Part shown: in pieces, positions 27,556 through 38,900 of the stretch
Layout of the letters: every line of letters begins with the position of its first letter
Position numbering within the stretch: position 1 is the stretch's first letter
NCBI GenBank assembly: GCA_902806575.1
Contig: CADCXD010000001.1
Coordinates: 620,001-684,000 of the forward strand
Length of the DNA stretch: 64,000 nt
From: Jackrogersella multiformis
Taxonomy: Eukaryota > Ascomycota > Sordariomycetes > Xylariales > Hypoxylaceae
Direction: 5' to 3'
The notes under the pieces: model-generated
Seen by the model: the letters and a program-made list of their open reading frames with translations, nothing else
What the model was told of the DNA's origin: nothing
Databases searched by the model: none
Program-made: the position numbers and the translations under genes

Positions 27556-28126
27556 CAAGTGTTAGCTCATCGTCGAGATGTTACTTCTCGTAACTACCTG
27601 GGCAGACTATCTCCATCAACGACCCCCCTCTCGGCACCCCGTGCCCGACGACCCCATACCCCAAGTGCCAAGACACCGAAGAAAAGCCTCGTCTCCCCAA
27701 TATCGTGATTTCTTTCACGCAGTTTTCGCCCCGCATTATGGGGAGTTTGCTGGGCTAACGGAGATTGGGAGAGTGGCAAGCTAATAACCTCCCCCTTCCC
27801 CTGCAAACGGCACCCCAACGGCCTCTAGTTTAAGCTTCTGCCACTCACATGGCCTCAAGCCTCCCGCCCCAGTTAGTGCTACCTACTAGAAACCCGCATG
27901 CCGGGACGAGTTCCCACGATGCTGGTTAAATAAAAACCTTTGCGCTGCCCGTCATACCTTTTCTTGACTAGGTACCTACCTGTCATCTTTCCACTCCCTT
28001 AAGTCTCTACCGTTGGGTAGCTAGTCACTCTATTCGGGTTTCCGTTGCTATACTCGCCACAGATCTTCTGATCATTGGAGCAAAGATAATACCGAAATCA
28101 TTACGCCAACGAGGTAGCTACTAACA

Positions 28127-30008
28127 ATGGCCGATGAGATAACGCGGGCGGGCCCTGCCCAGCAGTCTACGGCAAAACAGAATATAGAGACCCTAGAACA
28201 TACAACGGCGCCCCAAAACACCAGCGCAGCGTTTTCCGCTCGGTCGATGGATCCTGCTCATCGCGCACGTGTAGAGAAGTCGATGAAGCGCAAACTGGAC
28301 GCACGATGTTCTCTATTTGTTCTCATCTATATTCTCAATTATCTCGATCGCAATAACATTGCCGCCGCACGGCTAAAGGGACTCCAGTCAGGTCAGCTTT
28401 TTTTTTTTCGTGACCCCAATATAAACGTTGTTAAACCTCTCGACATACTCTCCTGGGATCTCATGATCATGTAAACTCACTCGGCTTGAAAAATACTAAT
28501 GCGATATTATAGATTTAAACCTCAATGATGTACGCTCCTTTCTTGTTGCATACGATGATTTATTATCCCTTATATTGAATTAATGATGGTCAAGTTTCAT
28601 TGCTAACCATGAATAGACGCAATACTCGACCTGCCTAAGTATCTTATACGTAGGATACATTTTGATGCAGGTCCCATCGAACATGTTCATTAACCGGATC
28701 GAACGACCGTCTCTGTATATTTCCTGCGCAATGTTGCTATGGGGTCTAATCTCCACACTAACCGGAAACACCAACAACTTTACTGGTATGGTCTTAGTGC
28801 GGTTCTTCTTGGGCTTCGTCGAAGCAGCTTTCCTTCCGGGGGCGCTTCTGATCCAGTCCAAGTGGTATACTCGAAAGGAGCTGACGACAAGGAATGCCAT
28901 CTTGTTCTGTGGCAACATCATCTCCAATGCCTTCTCGGCCCTCGTCGGAGCTGGTGTCTTGTCTAATATGCAGGGCGTCTTGGGCCATGCCGCTTGGCGA
29001 TGGCTATTCTGGATCGAGGGTGCGATAACCATGGTCATTGCTATCGCTGCGGCCTTCATCCTTCCAGATTTACCGCACAACTCGCGTGGTTTTACCGAAG
29101 AAGAGCGCGAGGTTGCGCAGCTTAGAATGATCGAGGATGTCGGCGAAGCTGATGAGGATGGAGCGAACCAGGGCGTATTTGACGGTCTCATTATGGCTGT
29201 CAAAGACATCAAGATTTACCTTATGATGCTCACTTTCACGGCTTATGTCGTCGGCCTATCCTTCAATGCTTTCTTCGTAAGGGCTTCCTAGCAAGACTCA
29301 AATTAAATATGAGCTAATCGTGTTTTATAGCCGACTCTCACTGGCACACTCGGATTCGACTATGTCGGGACACTGCTAATGAGCTCGCCACCATGGGCAT
29401 TTTCATGTATTGTCTCGCTCATCAATGCTTGGCACGCCGACAGAACTCAAGAGAAGGTATGTCACTTTTCTTCGTCCCTGGAAAATGGTATACTCCTTTG
29501 CGATCGCAGCTAACTCGGCTCGTAGTTCTGGCACATCACCGGCCCCATTCTCGGTGGAATGGTTGGGTTCGTCATCAGCATGTCTACACTAAACGTGGCC
29601 GCCCGATACGTCGCGCTATTCCTCCAAGCCAGCTCGTACGCCGGCTTCATCGTCTTTTATTCCTGGATCAGCTCGTCGTTTCCTCGACCGCCAGCGAAAC
29701 GAGCCGTCGCGATCGCCCTCATCAACGCTTTCTCGCAGCTGGGCAACGTGGCGGGCAGCTACGTGTGGAACCTGAAGGACAACGGGTACAGAAAGAGTTA
29801 CGGCATCGTGACGGCCATGTTCGGCCTTACTATTGCCGGATGCTTCGCGTTCCGAGTCATCCTGACGAATCTGAATGACAAGCTCGAGGAGGGCGAGCAG
29901 GCCTGGGACACGCAGCCCGACGTGACGGCGCACACGGCCGAGATGGAGCACATGGACAGCCCCGACGAGGCCCTGCGGATGCAGAAGGGCTTCCGGTACT
30001 TGGTGTAA
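28127..30008 (+). CDS. MFS transporter, Dal5-type anion:cation symporter family
   Basis: Predicted plasma-membrane carrier of about 516 aa. Exons: 28,127-28,391; 28,513-28,529 (17-nt micro-exon encoding NLND); 28,617-29,276; 29,331-29,456; 29,526-30,008. The N terminus is cytosolic and Ser/Thr-rich, then TM1 runs into YLDRNNIAAARLKGLQ, the family's D-R motif. After splicing, DLNLNDTQYSTCLSILYVGY and QVPSNM follow, both characteristic of the allantoate permease (Dal5/ACS) branch. Later segments include RFFLGFVEAAFLPG, WRWLFWIEG and LPDLPHNSRGFTEEER (central loop). Length and segment order match a complete 12-TM carrier. In the family, substrates are organic anions such as allantoate, nicotinate, pantothenate or biotin; the substrate here cannot be read from sequence. 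Confidence 0.9.
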
Positions 30009-30731
30009 GAGAAACGAAACGAAACGAAACGATGCATATATAGGTACCCAGGTGCTTGTGTGTTCGTGTGTGTATACACGACGCTACCTGGGATTTTGGA
30101 TACCCCTACGCCACTTTCCTGCTTAAGCGAAGGTGATGCTATGAGAAACATGAAACGAAATGAGATAGAAAAACTGTTATGTTTTAAAGATGTGTATAAG
30201 ATTAGATCATACGGCGGTAATAAAGTGTATAACGAAGTAATATAGGTACATAGTTACCGTTATGCAGTTCATAAGGTATATTTAATCATCACTCTCAACT
30301 TCATAATTATGGAATAAATATTTCTATTTAAACCTACGGATTTTAACTTTGAACTAAACGAACCTAATAATACTATGATTCGACAATGCGATGGTATTAT
30401 TTGCCCTCTAGGCGGCAAGGTCCGAGCCGAGTGTTTGACACTGAACTGAACTGAATCTAATCCGAACTATCAACGTCATGAGCACCCGGATGGCTGGCCA
30501 AGTTGGCCGAGCCGGTGACCGGCCGGATGCATGTCCCACCGGATACTCGAGTAAATTAACTTCTTGACTCTTGTTTTTTCCACTTTATTTTCGTATTTTT
30601 GTTCTTTATACGATGGAAATATTTGATGGTTATCAAACCACTTATTTACATACCTACCTGGGTATCTAGCCCACCTAGGTCCGTATTACTACTCGATATT
30701 TAGGGGGGGGGGGAATACCGTAAGACAAACA
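30009..30731. other. Intergenic region between MFS and PARG genes
   Basis: It starts with a (GAAAC)n run at about 30,012-30,031 and contains CTAG-type palindromes. It ends with a homopolymer of 11 G at about 30,703-30,713, some 20 bases before the PARG start codon. No gene is visible; the 61-codon frame at 30,060 is treated as chance. Confidence 0.5.
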
Positions 30732-32348
30732 ATGGGACGCACCGAACCCTCAATCGGCCAACCGCCCGCCAGCTTCCGCCGCGACGTGCGCGCGAAACGG
30801 GCCAAGGCGACCGTCAACAAGGTGATACCGGCGGTGCTAGCGGCGCATCCGCGAGCCCGCCTCGGTGTCGAGGCTTCGGAGTTGATCATCGACCCGCCGC
30901 CCTGCGCACCGATCCCAAAGCCGGCGTCGAAGCAGCGTGTTCAAGAAACTGTGCCACGGGACTGTGACATCGGCGGCATAGACGAAAACAGACGGCGGAT
31001 CCCTAACTCTAAAGCCAAAGACCAGCCCCGCGCAGGGCCCCGCATCTCCCTGCGCGTCGCGGACTCGCTGACGGCGGCGTACGCGCTGCTCCTTGTGTCT
31101 AAGCCGTCGCCCCCTTCTTCTTCATCCGGAGTGCAGAAAGCACAATTAGAGAAAGAGGAAGAGTGGCACGACCTCTCGAACAAAACGGCCCGCGTGGCCG
31201 TGCTGAACATGGCGTCGCCGCTCGCGGCGGGCGGCGGGTTCCTCAACGGCGCGCGCGGCCAGGACGAGGCCGCGCTGTGCGCGCGATCCACGCTGTTCCC
31301 CGCCCTGCGGGATGCGTTTTACCGCTTGCCCGAGCTCGGCGTCGTGTTCACCCCCGACGTGCTTGTGTTTCGGGGCGATGGGGGCGATGGGGGAGGGAGT
31401 GGGGTTAAGAAGCAGAAATGGGGAAAAGGGAAGGGAGGGGGGAAGAAGGGGCTTGGCGATGCGGATATTGAAGACGGAGGGGAGCCCGAAGAGCAAGAAG
31501 AGCCAAAAGAACCAAAAGGCGCAAGAAAAGGCACAACCAGAGGAAGAGGGATAGCAGACGACCTAGACTCCGCCACGCTCCCGAAGCGCATGTGCTGGTA
31601 CGTCGACGTGGCGAGCGCAGCCATGCTGCGGCAGCCCGAGACCGAAGCCGGCGGGTACGCGCGGGCGCGGGACCGCGAGCTCGCCGAGCGCAAGATGCGC
31701 GCCGCGCTGCGCGTCCTCGCCACCAAGGGCGCCCGGAGGCTCGTGCTGGGCGCCTGGGGCTGCGGCGCCTACGGCAACCCCGTCGCCGAGGTCGCGCGCG
31801 CCTGGAGGAGGGTCTTGCTCGGTGGCGCGAGGGAGGGTAAGGGTAAGGGTAGGGATAGGGATTGGGGGAAGAAGGCTGAGGACTCGTGGGACGGGTTCGA
31901 GCATGTTGTGTTTGCCATCAGGGATAGGCGTACGGCTCGGGCGTTTACGGCGGCGTTTGGGGAGGAGTTGTTGGAGAGGGGTGAGGAAGACGATGATGGC
32001 GATGATGAAGAGGGAGAAGGAAAGAGAGATGGAGAGGACGCGAAAGTAAAAGAGCTCCGCGACAAAATCCACGAGCTAGAGCTGCGCGTGGGGCAGGCGC
32101 GCACGCCGCAGCTGAGAGCTGGGATACACTCCGTGCTGGCTGGGCTTCGTCGCCAGTTGCCTGGCTCTGATGGTGTTTCTTCTGGGCAGGGTCTGGCGAA
32201 TAATAGGGGTAGGGGTAGGGGCAGCAAAGATGGAGAGAGTGAGAGTACGAGTGAGAGTGGAAATGGAAGTGAAGAGGACGATGAGTCTGCAGAAGAAGAG
32301 TTAGATCAAGTTGAGGAGCACCGAAGCGGGCATGAAAGCGAAAGTTAA
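30732..32348 (+). CDS. Microbial-type PARG catalytic-domain (macrodomain) protein
   Basis: A single-exon gene of 538 aa with the fold seen in bacterial-type poly(ADP-ribose) glycohydrolases (TIGR02452/DUF2263-like). Residues 155-190 read VAVLNMASPLAAGGGFLNG followed by ARGQDEAALCARS, covering the ADP-ribose-binding GGG (167-169) and the usual QEE signature, here Q177-D178-E179. The C-terminal half keeps CWYVDVASAAM and LVLGAWGCGAYGNPVAEVA. Two low-complexity stretches are unusual: a Gly/Lys/Glu-rich insert of about 65 residues (about 215-280) between the catalytic halves, and an acidic Glu/Ser/Asp tail. Base composition is far more GC-rich than in its neighbours. The likely role is hydrolysis of ADP-ribose polymers or ADP-ribosylated proteins; the Asp substitution leaves activity uncertain. 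Confidence 0.8.
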   Translation: MGRTEPSIGQPPASFRRDVRAKRAKATVNKVIPAVLAAHPRARLGVEASELIIDPPPCAPIPKPASKQRVQETVPRDCDIGGIDENRRRIPNSKAKDQPRAGPRISLRVADSLTAAYALLLVSKPSPPSSSSGVQKAQLEKEEEWHDLSNKTARVAVLNMASPLAAGGGFLNGARGQDEAALCARSTLFPALRDAFYRLPELGVVFTPDVLVFRGDGGDGGGSGVKKQKWGKGKGGGKKGLGDADIEDGGEPEEQEEPKEPKGARKGTTRGRGIADDLDSATLPKRMCWYVDVASAAMLRQPETEAGGYARARDRELAERKMRAALRVLATKGARRLVLGAWGCGAYGNPVAEVARAWRRVLLGGAREGKGKGRDRDWGKKAEDSWDGFEHVVFAIRDRRTARAFTAAFGEELLERGEEDDDGDDEEGEGKRDGEDAKVKELRDKIHELELRVGQARTPQLRAGIHSVLAGLRRQLPGSDGVSSGQGLANNRGRGRGSKDGESESTSESGNGSEEDDESAEEELDQVEEHRSGHESES

Positions 32349-32666
32349 AATTCAAATAAACGACTTAATCTCGTATTTGCTTTATTCATACATATCCCGA
32401 TGCATTTCTAGTGAGTTGAATACGTAATTTACACGAAATAAGAAGCAATGGCATGACTAGAATATCTCCAAGAACCTTTCAGTACTCATATTTATCACAC
32501 ACACATCTCATCTCTTATAAGCCGTATGGAATCCGACTCGTCACTCAATGGTCATATTTGCTGTAATTTATTATTACAAATTCGTGCGGCATAATTGTAC
32601 ATGGATTTCATCCCGTCTATAGACCAATCATGCCCCGACGCCCCTAGTTACGTACCTTTTCATCAT
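32349..32666. other. Convergent 3' region between PARG and PDH-E2
   Basis: These 318 bp lie between two stop codons facing each other and should hold both 3' UTRs and polyadenylation sites. They are AT-rich, with aataaa-like signals; nothing else is seen. Confidence 0.5.
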
Positions 32667-34099
32667 CTATAGAAGTAGCTCCAGAGGGTTCTCCAAGACC
32701 TTCTTGAACTCCTTGATCCATTCAGCACCAACCGCTCCGTCCACTACCTTGTGGTCGAAGCTTCCCGTGATGGTGATCTGGTCGTCCCATTCGATACCGG
32801 TGCCATCCTCACCTGCGGGGATGGCAACCTTCTTCGTGGTACCGACGGCCAGGATAGCAGCTTGCGGGGGGTTGATGACGGCGGTGAAGTTGTCGACGGC
32901 GGGGTTCATTCCCATGTTGGAAATGGAGATGGTGCCACCTTGGTACTCTTCCGGCTTGAGCTTGTTGTCGCGGGCCTTCTTGGCGAGCTCCTTGACCTTG
33001 GCCGAGATGGATTCTAAGCCGCGAGCCTCAACACCGGTGACGATAGGAGTGATTAGACCGTTGGGGGTGGCGACAGCGACAGAAACGTCGACGTTGTTGT
33101 ACTGGCGAATCGAGTCGCCCAGCCACGCCGAGTTGGCAGCGGGGACCTTCTTAGAAGCGACGGCGATGGCCTTGATGAAGAAGTCGTTGACCGAAAGCTT
33201 GTACTTGCCCTCGGAAGAGCTGTTCAAAGCTTGGCGGAGCTTCAGTAGCTTGGAAACCGAAATCGTACTGCTAACGAAGAAGTGAGGGTTCTCCCTAACT
33301 GACTCTTGTAGGCGCCTAGCGATGGTCTTTCGCATGTTAGACAGGGGTGTATCTTCGTAAGAGGCAACAGAGGAGGCAGCTGAGCCGCCGGTCGTGGCCT
33401 TCTTGACATCGTCCTCAGTAATCTTGCCGCCGGGACCGCTACCCTTCAGACCGGAGATGACAACACCGGTCTCCCTAGCTAATCGTTTGGCTGCCGGGGT
33501 TATGTTGGGTTCTCGGTCAAGGGCCGTCTCGATCTTTCCTTCATGCGAATATTGCTCCGGTTCTGAACTAGGTGTCGGGGCCGGAGAGGATGCGGTATCG
33601 GAGGGCGCGTCCGATTTCTTCTCGGGTGCTGCCGAGGTAGCATCACCTCCAGCATCGGCTAAGCTGAAGGAGTCGAAGGCAGAGACATCGACACCGTCTT
33701 CGACGAGGATGGCAATTGGCTACATAAACACTGTCAGCATTACGGAGTACAGGATGGGGAAGCGCAATGAGAGAAAAAGTCACGCACGTTGCCAACAGCG
33801 ACATCCTTCTCGCCGGCGTCCTTCAGAATCTTAGCGATAACACCATCGTCCTGGAACTCGAAGTCCATCTGGGCCTTGTCTGTCTCGATCTCGACTAAGA
33901 CCTCACCGGGAGCGATGGAGTCTCCGGCTTTCTTCTGCCAAGCACCAATACCTCCGGCTGTCATTGTGGGTGACAGCGCGGGCATCCTGATGACTGTGTG
34001 GGGTGGAAAGGAGGCATAATATCTGGCGAGGGGCACGAAGCCTGATCGGAGGGTTGTTGTTCGAAGAAGGCATTGCCTTCGTAGCACGGCACCGAACAT
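32667..34099 (-). CDS. LAT1: Dihydrolipoamide acetyltransferase (E2) of pyruvate dehydrogenase
   Basis: Mitochondrial matrix enzyme that transfers the acetyl group from E1-bound hydroxyethyl-TPP via lipoyl-lysine to CoA. Exons: 34,099-33,788 and 33,719-32,667, joined by a 68-nt intron; 454 aa, the usual fungal length. Residues 1-30 form an Arg-rich mitochondrial presequence. A single lipoyl domain follows (about 34-110), with the lipoylated lysine in IETDKAQMDF (K75). An Ala/Pro/Ser-rich hinge leads to the peripheral-subunit-binding domain (ITPAAKRLARETGVV ... GPGGKITEDDV). The catalytic domain ends with SFDHKVVDGAVGAEW, carrying the catalytic His and Asp of the DHxxxDG motif (Lys replaces the more common Arg). 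It shares a divergent upstream region with SEC7. Confidence 0.95.
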
Positions 34100-35964
34100 T
34101 TTGTAGTGATGTGTGATGGTAGAAAATAGCTCTACGCCCCGGATTAAAAAAAATCGAAGCTATAAAATAAAAAGAAGGAAGTCCGCCGGGCAAATTGAAC
34201 AAGTCAAGTTAGGAGAAAAGAACGGACAGGTCAAAGTATCGCAGAGCAGACAATTTGCCAGCACCTGTGATTAATTGACCGAGTCCAATTGGGTTGAGAA
34301 GTAGGGTTTGTGAGGGTTGACGACGGCGCGACAACAATTAACGATTATGTGAGGAAAGGGAAAAAAAAAGATTAAGTGTGGAAGTTAACGGAGTTCAAGT
34401 TGTTAGTTGTTGATTGGTGGCGGGTTATTTTCGTAACAGGGGTCTTCTCTCAGCAAAACCTGTCGGAAAGTACTAGGTACTAATCCTTCCTATGGTGCAG
34501 GTGCAGCCTTGCCCCAAAATTTCTAGGGACGTTGGGAGAAGCTCCGAACCGCTACAGCGTCCTATCTGCTTTGTACTATGTACACCGAAGTACACAACTT
34601 TGATATTTAGTCACCACCTTGGGTAAGCTCACAGCATGATTTCATAAAGGTATATAACTAAAAAGAACGAGCTAACATATTTCTGCATTATAATTATATC
34701 AATGATTAATCTGTGTGCAAATGTAGTTTCAATATGGTTTCGATTTTTCGACTTACACATATGTATCTTCGAGTACCCTGACAGTTACACGACTTGTTAT
34801 CCGGAATCCGTAGGAATATGGGTCTCCCCAATGGTTTCCGTAGTGCGATTCATTTTTGATTGGCTGGATGCTAGACTTAGCAAAGAGCTGAGGTCTATGT
34901 TCTCGAGTACTTTTTAAGTACCATTCTTTTATATCGTCTGCAATTGAGTTCCTGAGCTTCCGAAAAGAGCTATCGTACCGGATAGCTAGATTAAAATATT
35001 GAAGATGGATTTATAGAGGAATGTGTTATAAGGAGTAGTTTATGGTATGTGAAATCATTTTATAATGCCTGGCTATATACATACAACTCGTTTCAATTAA
35101 GCCTTAACAAGATTGGAAGGATGAAATTCGACTATGACCAGGTTTACGAAGATAAAAAAGGTTGAGAGAGCTCTCGTCAGCTTGACTAAAAAAGCCAGGA
35201 GATAAAAATGTAAGATTAGATTGTGGCTTCTATGCCTCTATTATGGATGTATGGCTGATATCAATCTTTCAAATGTGAAATGTGGCTTATACGGTGGCTC
35301 CTACTACCTACGTAACACCCTCCATATATACCTATAAATCCACTGTGGGGTGCATCGGTCCGGGTCTAATTTATCCGTTGTGACCGTCCGGCCTCCCCTG
35401 TCGCACCTGTAACAATACCTGGGTACCGATAGACCTACCCGGGCCTTGTCATCAATTAAATCTACCTAGGTACGGGTACAGTGGATCGACCCTTGATTCG
35501 GGGAGCATTGCCAGCCTGCCAGCTTGGTCAGACCAAACTTTGTAATACTTTACCTTTTTTTTATTTTATTAAAAATTAAAGTCCATACTACGCACAACCT
35601 TCGGCATTTACTTCTGTGCGCTTTCTTCTTCTCTCACCTTAGACGATATTTGTTCGAACTCTTTGTCGGGAGCGAGAAAGGCGACGAGATACAATATTCC
35701 ATCGACGAGTAGGAAACGTTCAGTTTATCCTAAAAAAAGGACACTTAGTCAGACTACCACTACCTACCTAGGTACCTTGGTAGATATCTACTCATCTACC
35801 CAATTAATTCCTAGCTACGATACGACACGATCTCATACGCTCCAAGTGTCGCGAACTCGAAATCGAACTCGAACTCGAACTAACCTCCCATCCGCCACAT
35901 CCGTATCCCCCCTTCGTATCCTCCCCGAATGGCACCTGTCCCTTCCCCTTAAGCTCGGCGAACC
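34100..35964. promoter_or_regulatory. Divergent 1.86-kb region between PDH-E2 and SEC7
   Basis: It contains the promoters and 5' UTRs of both housekeeping genes. Features seen are CTAG palindromes at 35,464-35,475 and 35,761-35,776 and a short tandem run of cgaact units at about 35,857-35,880, just before SEC7. The open frames at 34,702, 35,524 and 35,663 lack family signal. No convincing gene is seen. Confidence 0.5.
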
Positions 35965-38900
35965 ATGAGCTCCTTAGTCTTTTTGGTGTCCTCTCTTGAG
36001 GCTGTCGCGGCATCAAAGGAAGCGCAGAGGAACAAACAGCTCGCCGAACTTACCGAGAAGGCCCTCGCAGCTATCAAGGAAGGGGAATCTCAACTACCCG
36101 ACCCCCAGATCATCTTCGCGCCCTTACAACTAGCCACCAAGACTGGAAGTAGTCAATTGATCAATACTGCTCTCGACTGCATCCAGAAACTTATATCTTC
36201 ATCATATTTCGCCGTGAATGTCGTCACGGGCGTCACTGAAGAGAATGGCACTGAGCAGGCCCCTATGATAGATCGTGCCATTGACACCATATGCGACTGT
36301 TTCCAGGGCGAGACTACACCTGTTGACGTGCAGCGCCATATTGTCCAGGCTCTGCTAGCTGCGGTGTTGAATGATAAGATTGTTGTACATGGAGCTGGGT
36401 TACTAAAGGCAGTGCGCCAAGTCTACAATGTCTTCTTGCTTTCAAAAAGCCCCGAAAACCAGCAGGCAGCCCAGGGCACCCTGACTCAGATGGTTGGCAT
36501 GGTGTTCGAGAGGGTCAAGACAAGGTTGCATATGAAAGAAGCTCGGGTGGACTTGGGAAAACTAAAGCATAGCTCTAGCAATGTCACTTTTGAGCGAGCC
36601 GAATCTATCGCTAACGGAAATGATGTTACTCTCGAAGACGAAGAGAGCCCCGATGAGGGATCCCTCAAATCCCTACCAGAGATCGCGCGTTCCGAGTCGA
36701 CGAATGAGGTAGGCGAGGTCAAGTTGACTCTGAAGGATCTTGAGCACCGAAAAAGTTTTGACGATTCGAATTTGGGCGACGGTCCAACTATGGTTACCCA
36801 GTTGAGGCCACCTAAGAAGACGGCCAGGAGGGTTTCCGAGCTGACACAAAGTGACACCTCACCTGACGTAGAAGATATTGCAGAGTCTCTCGATGCTGAG
36901 GATGAGGTCTACATTCGAGATGCTTACCTCGTCTTCCGATCGTTCTGCAACTTGTCAACCAAAGTCTTGCCCCCTGACCAATTATATGATTACCGAGGCC
37001 AGCACATGCGCTCCAAGCTCATATCACTCCACCTCATCCGCACCCTTCTGAACAACCAGATGCTCGTTTTTACATCACCCCTATGTACTATCACCAACAC
37101 CAAAACCAACGAGGCAACAGGTTTCCTTCAAGCCATCAAGTTCTATCTCTGTCTGAGCATCACCAGAAACGGCGCCAGCTCGGTTGATAGGGTGTTTGAG
37201 GTGTGTTGTGAGATTTTCTGGTTGATGTTCAAATTTATGCGGGCCCCTTTCAAGGTAAGATAGGCTTCATCGCAGAACAACTTTTACATCCCTAATACCG
37301 TGATTGCAGAAAGAGATAGAGGTTTTCCTCAACGAGATATACTTGGCGCTCCTAGCTAGGCGAACCGCGCCGCCTTCCCAGAAGCTTTACTTCATCAATA
37401 TCCTAACCAGGTTTTGTGGTGATCCTCGAGGACTAGTGGAGACATATCTCAACTATGATTGTGACCCGCATGTCGATAACATCTTTCAGACTATTATCGA
37501 AGATCTGTCTAAGCTTGCGATCAACCCTGTAACTATCACGGCAGCCCAGGAGCAATTGTACGAGGAGAAAAACACGAACCCGCACAACGGCGCTGATTGG
37601 CAACTAAAAGGTATGTTGCCGCCGCCATTAAACGTGAGGGATATCGTGCCTCCTAGTGAACCTGAACCCGAGATACCCCGAGAGTACGTGATCAAGAGGA
37701 CAGCGTTGGACTCGCTTGTCGAGGCGTTGCGGTCATTGGTCAATTGGTCAGTTATTGGGCGGCCGGATGTCAATGGTGCACCACGCGATATTGATACGCG
37801 TGCTTCTGTGGATGATATCCGGGAGTCTATAGATCCTTCGGCTGCTGATAGTAGCTCTCGTTTTGAGACGCCATTGCTTCCGTCTACCCCCGTCGTTGAT
37901 GATGACCCTGATCAATTAGAAAAAGAGAAGGCTCGCAAAACGGCTTTGGCCAATGCCATCCGACAGTTCAATTTCAAACCGAAGAAAGGCATCAAAATTT
38001 TGATGCAGGAAGGGTTTATCCCAAGTGACAGCCCCGAGGATATAGCTAAGTTTCTGATCTCGGATGATCGACTCGACAAAGCGCAAATCGGTGAGTACCT
38101 TGGTGAAGGCGAGCCAAAGAACATCGAGATCATGCACGCCTTTGTCGACACCATGTATTTCGCCAAGAGGCGTTTCGTCGATGCCTTGCGACAATTTCTC
38201 CAATCTTTCCGCCTTCCCGGTGAAGCTCAGAAGATCGATCGATTCATGCTGAAATTTGCAAATCGATATGTGATGGGCAACCCCAATGCCTTCGCTAATG
38301 CCGACACTGCTTATATTCTCGCGTATTCGGTCATCTTGCTGAACACGGATCTTCACAGCACCAAGATCGCCAGACGCATGACCAAGGAAGATTTCATTAA
38401 GAATAACAGGGGCATCAACGACAACGCCGATCTGCCAGATGAGTATCTCATTGGCATCTACGACGAGATTGCTGGCAACGAGATTGTTCTGAAGAGTGAA
38501 CGGGAGGCTGCGGCGGCTTCAGGTAATGCTCCTGCACAATCCTCAGGTTTTGCTGCCGGGCTTGGACAAGCCCTATCGAACGTCGGCAGAGATCTACAGC
38601 GAGAAGCATACGTGCAGCAGTCCGAAGAAATATCACTTCGGTCAGAGCAGCTTTTCAAGAACTTATTCAAGAGTCAACGAAAGAATGCTGCGAAAGCAGG
38701 CATCAAGTTCATCCCGGCAACGTCTTTCAAACACGTCGGCCCAATGTTCGACGTGACCTGGATGTCATTCTTCTCTGCGTTCTCAAATCAAATGCAGAAG
38801 GCTCAAAACCTGGAAGTAAACAAGCTGTGCCTTGAGGGAATGAAGCAAGCTATAAAGATTGCATGTCTTTTCGATCTAGCAACTCCGCGAGAAGCATTTA

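Larger units (their letters stand above)
25776..28126. other. 2.35-kb non-coding interval
   Basis: I see no supported gene. Frames of 60-84 codons at 26,858, 27,331-27,818 and elsewhere overlap each other on both strands and have no family signal. The interval carries many copies of the palindromic CCTAGGTA motif (26,481-26,497, 27,037-27,056, about 27,107, about 27,450 and 27,968), an inverted repeat with a tRNA T-arm-like core at 27,367-27,438 and a 15-nt tandem duplication at 27,526-27,555. The last few hundred bases should contain the MFS promoter. Confidence 0.6.

Noticed and set aside
31834..31860. Telomere-like run agggtaagggtaagggtaggg
   Set aside because: It lies in frame inside the PARG coding sequence (Gly/Lys/Arg codons) in the middle of the contig; similar G-rich repeats nearby (32,205-32,220) are also coding low complexity.
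30732..32355. Overlapping long ORFs on both strands within the PARG gene (up to 169 codons)
   Set aside because: GC-rich DNA produces open shadow frames; only the + frame has the PARG motifs and continuous conservation.
34702..35968. Small plus-strand frames between PDH-E2 and SEC7
   Set aside because: Short, compositionally odd and located in the divergent promoter; at most upstream ORFs of SEC7.
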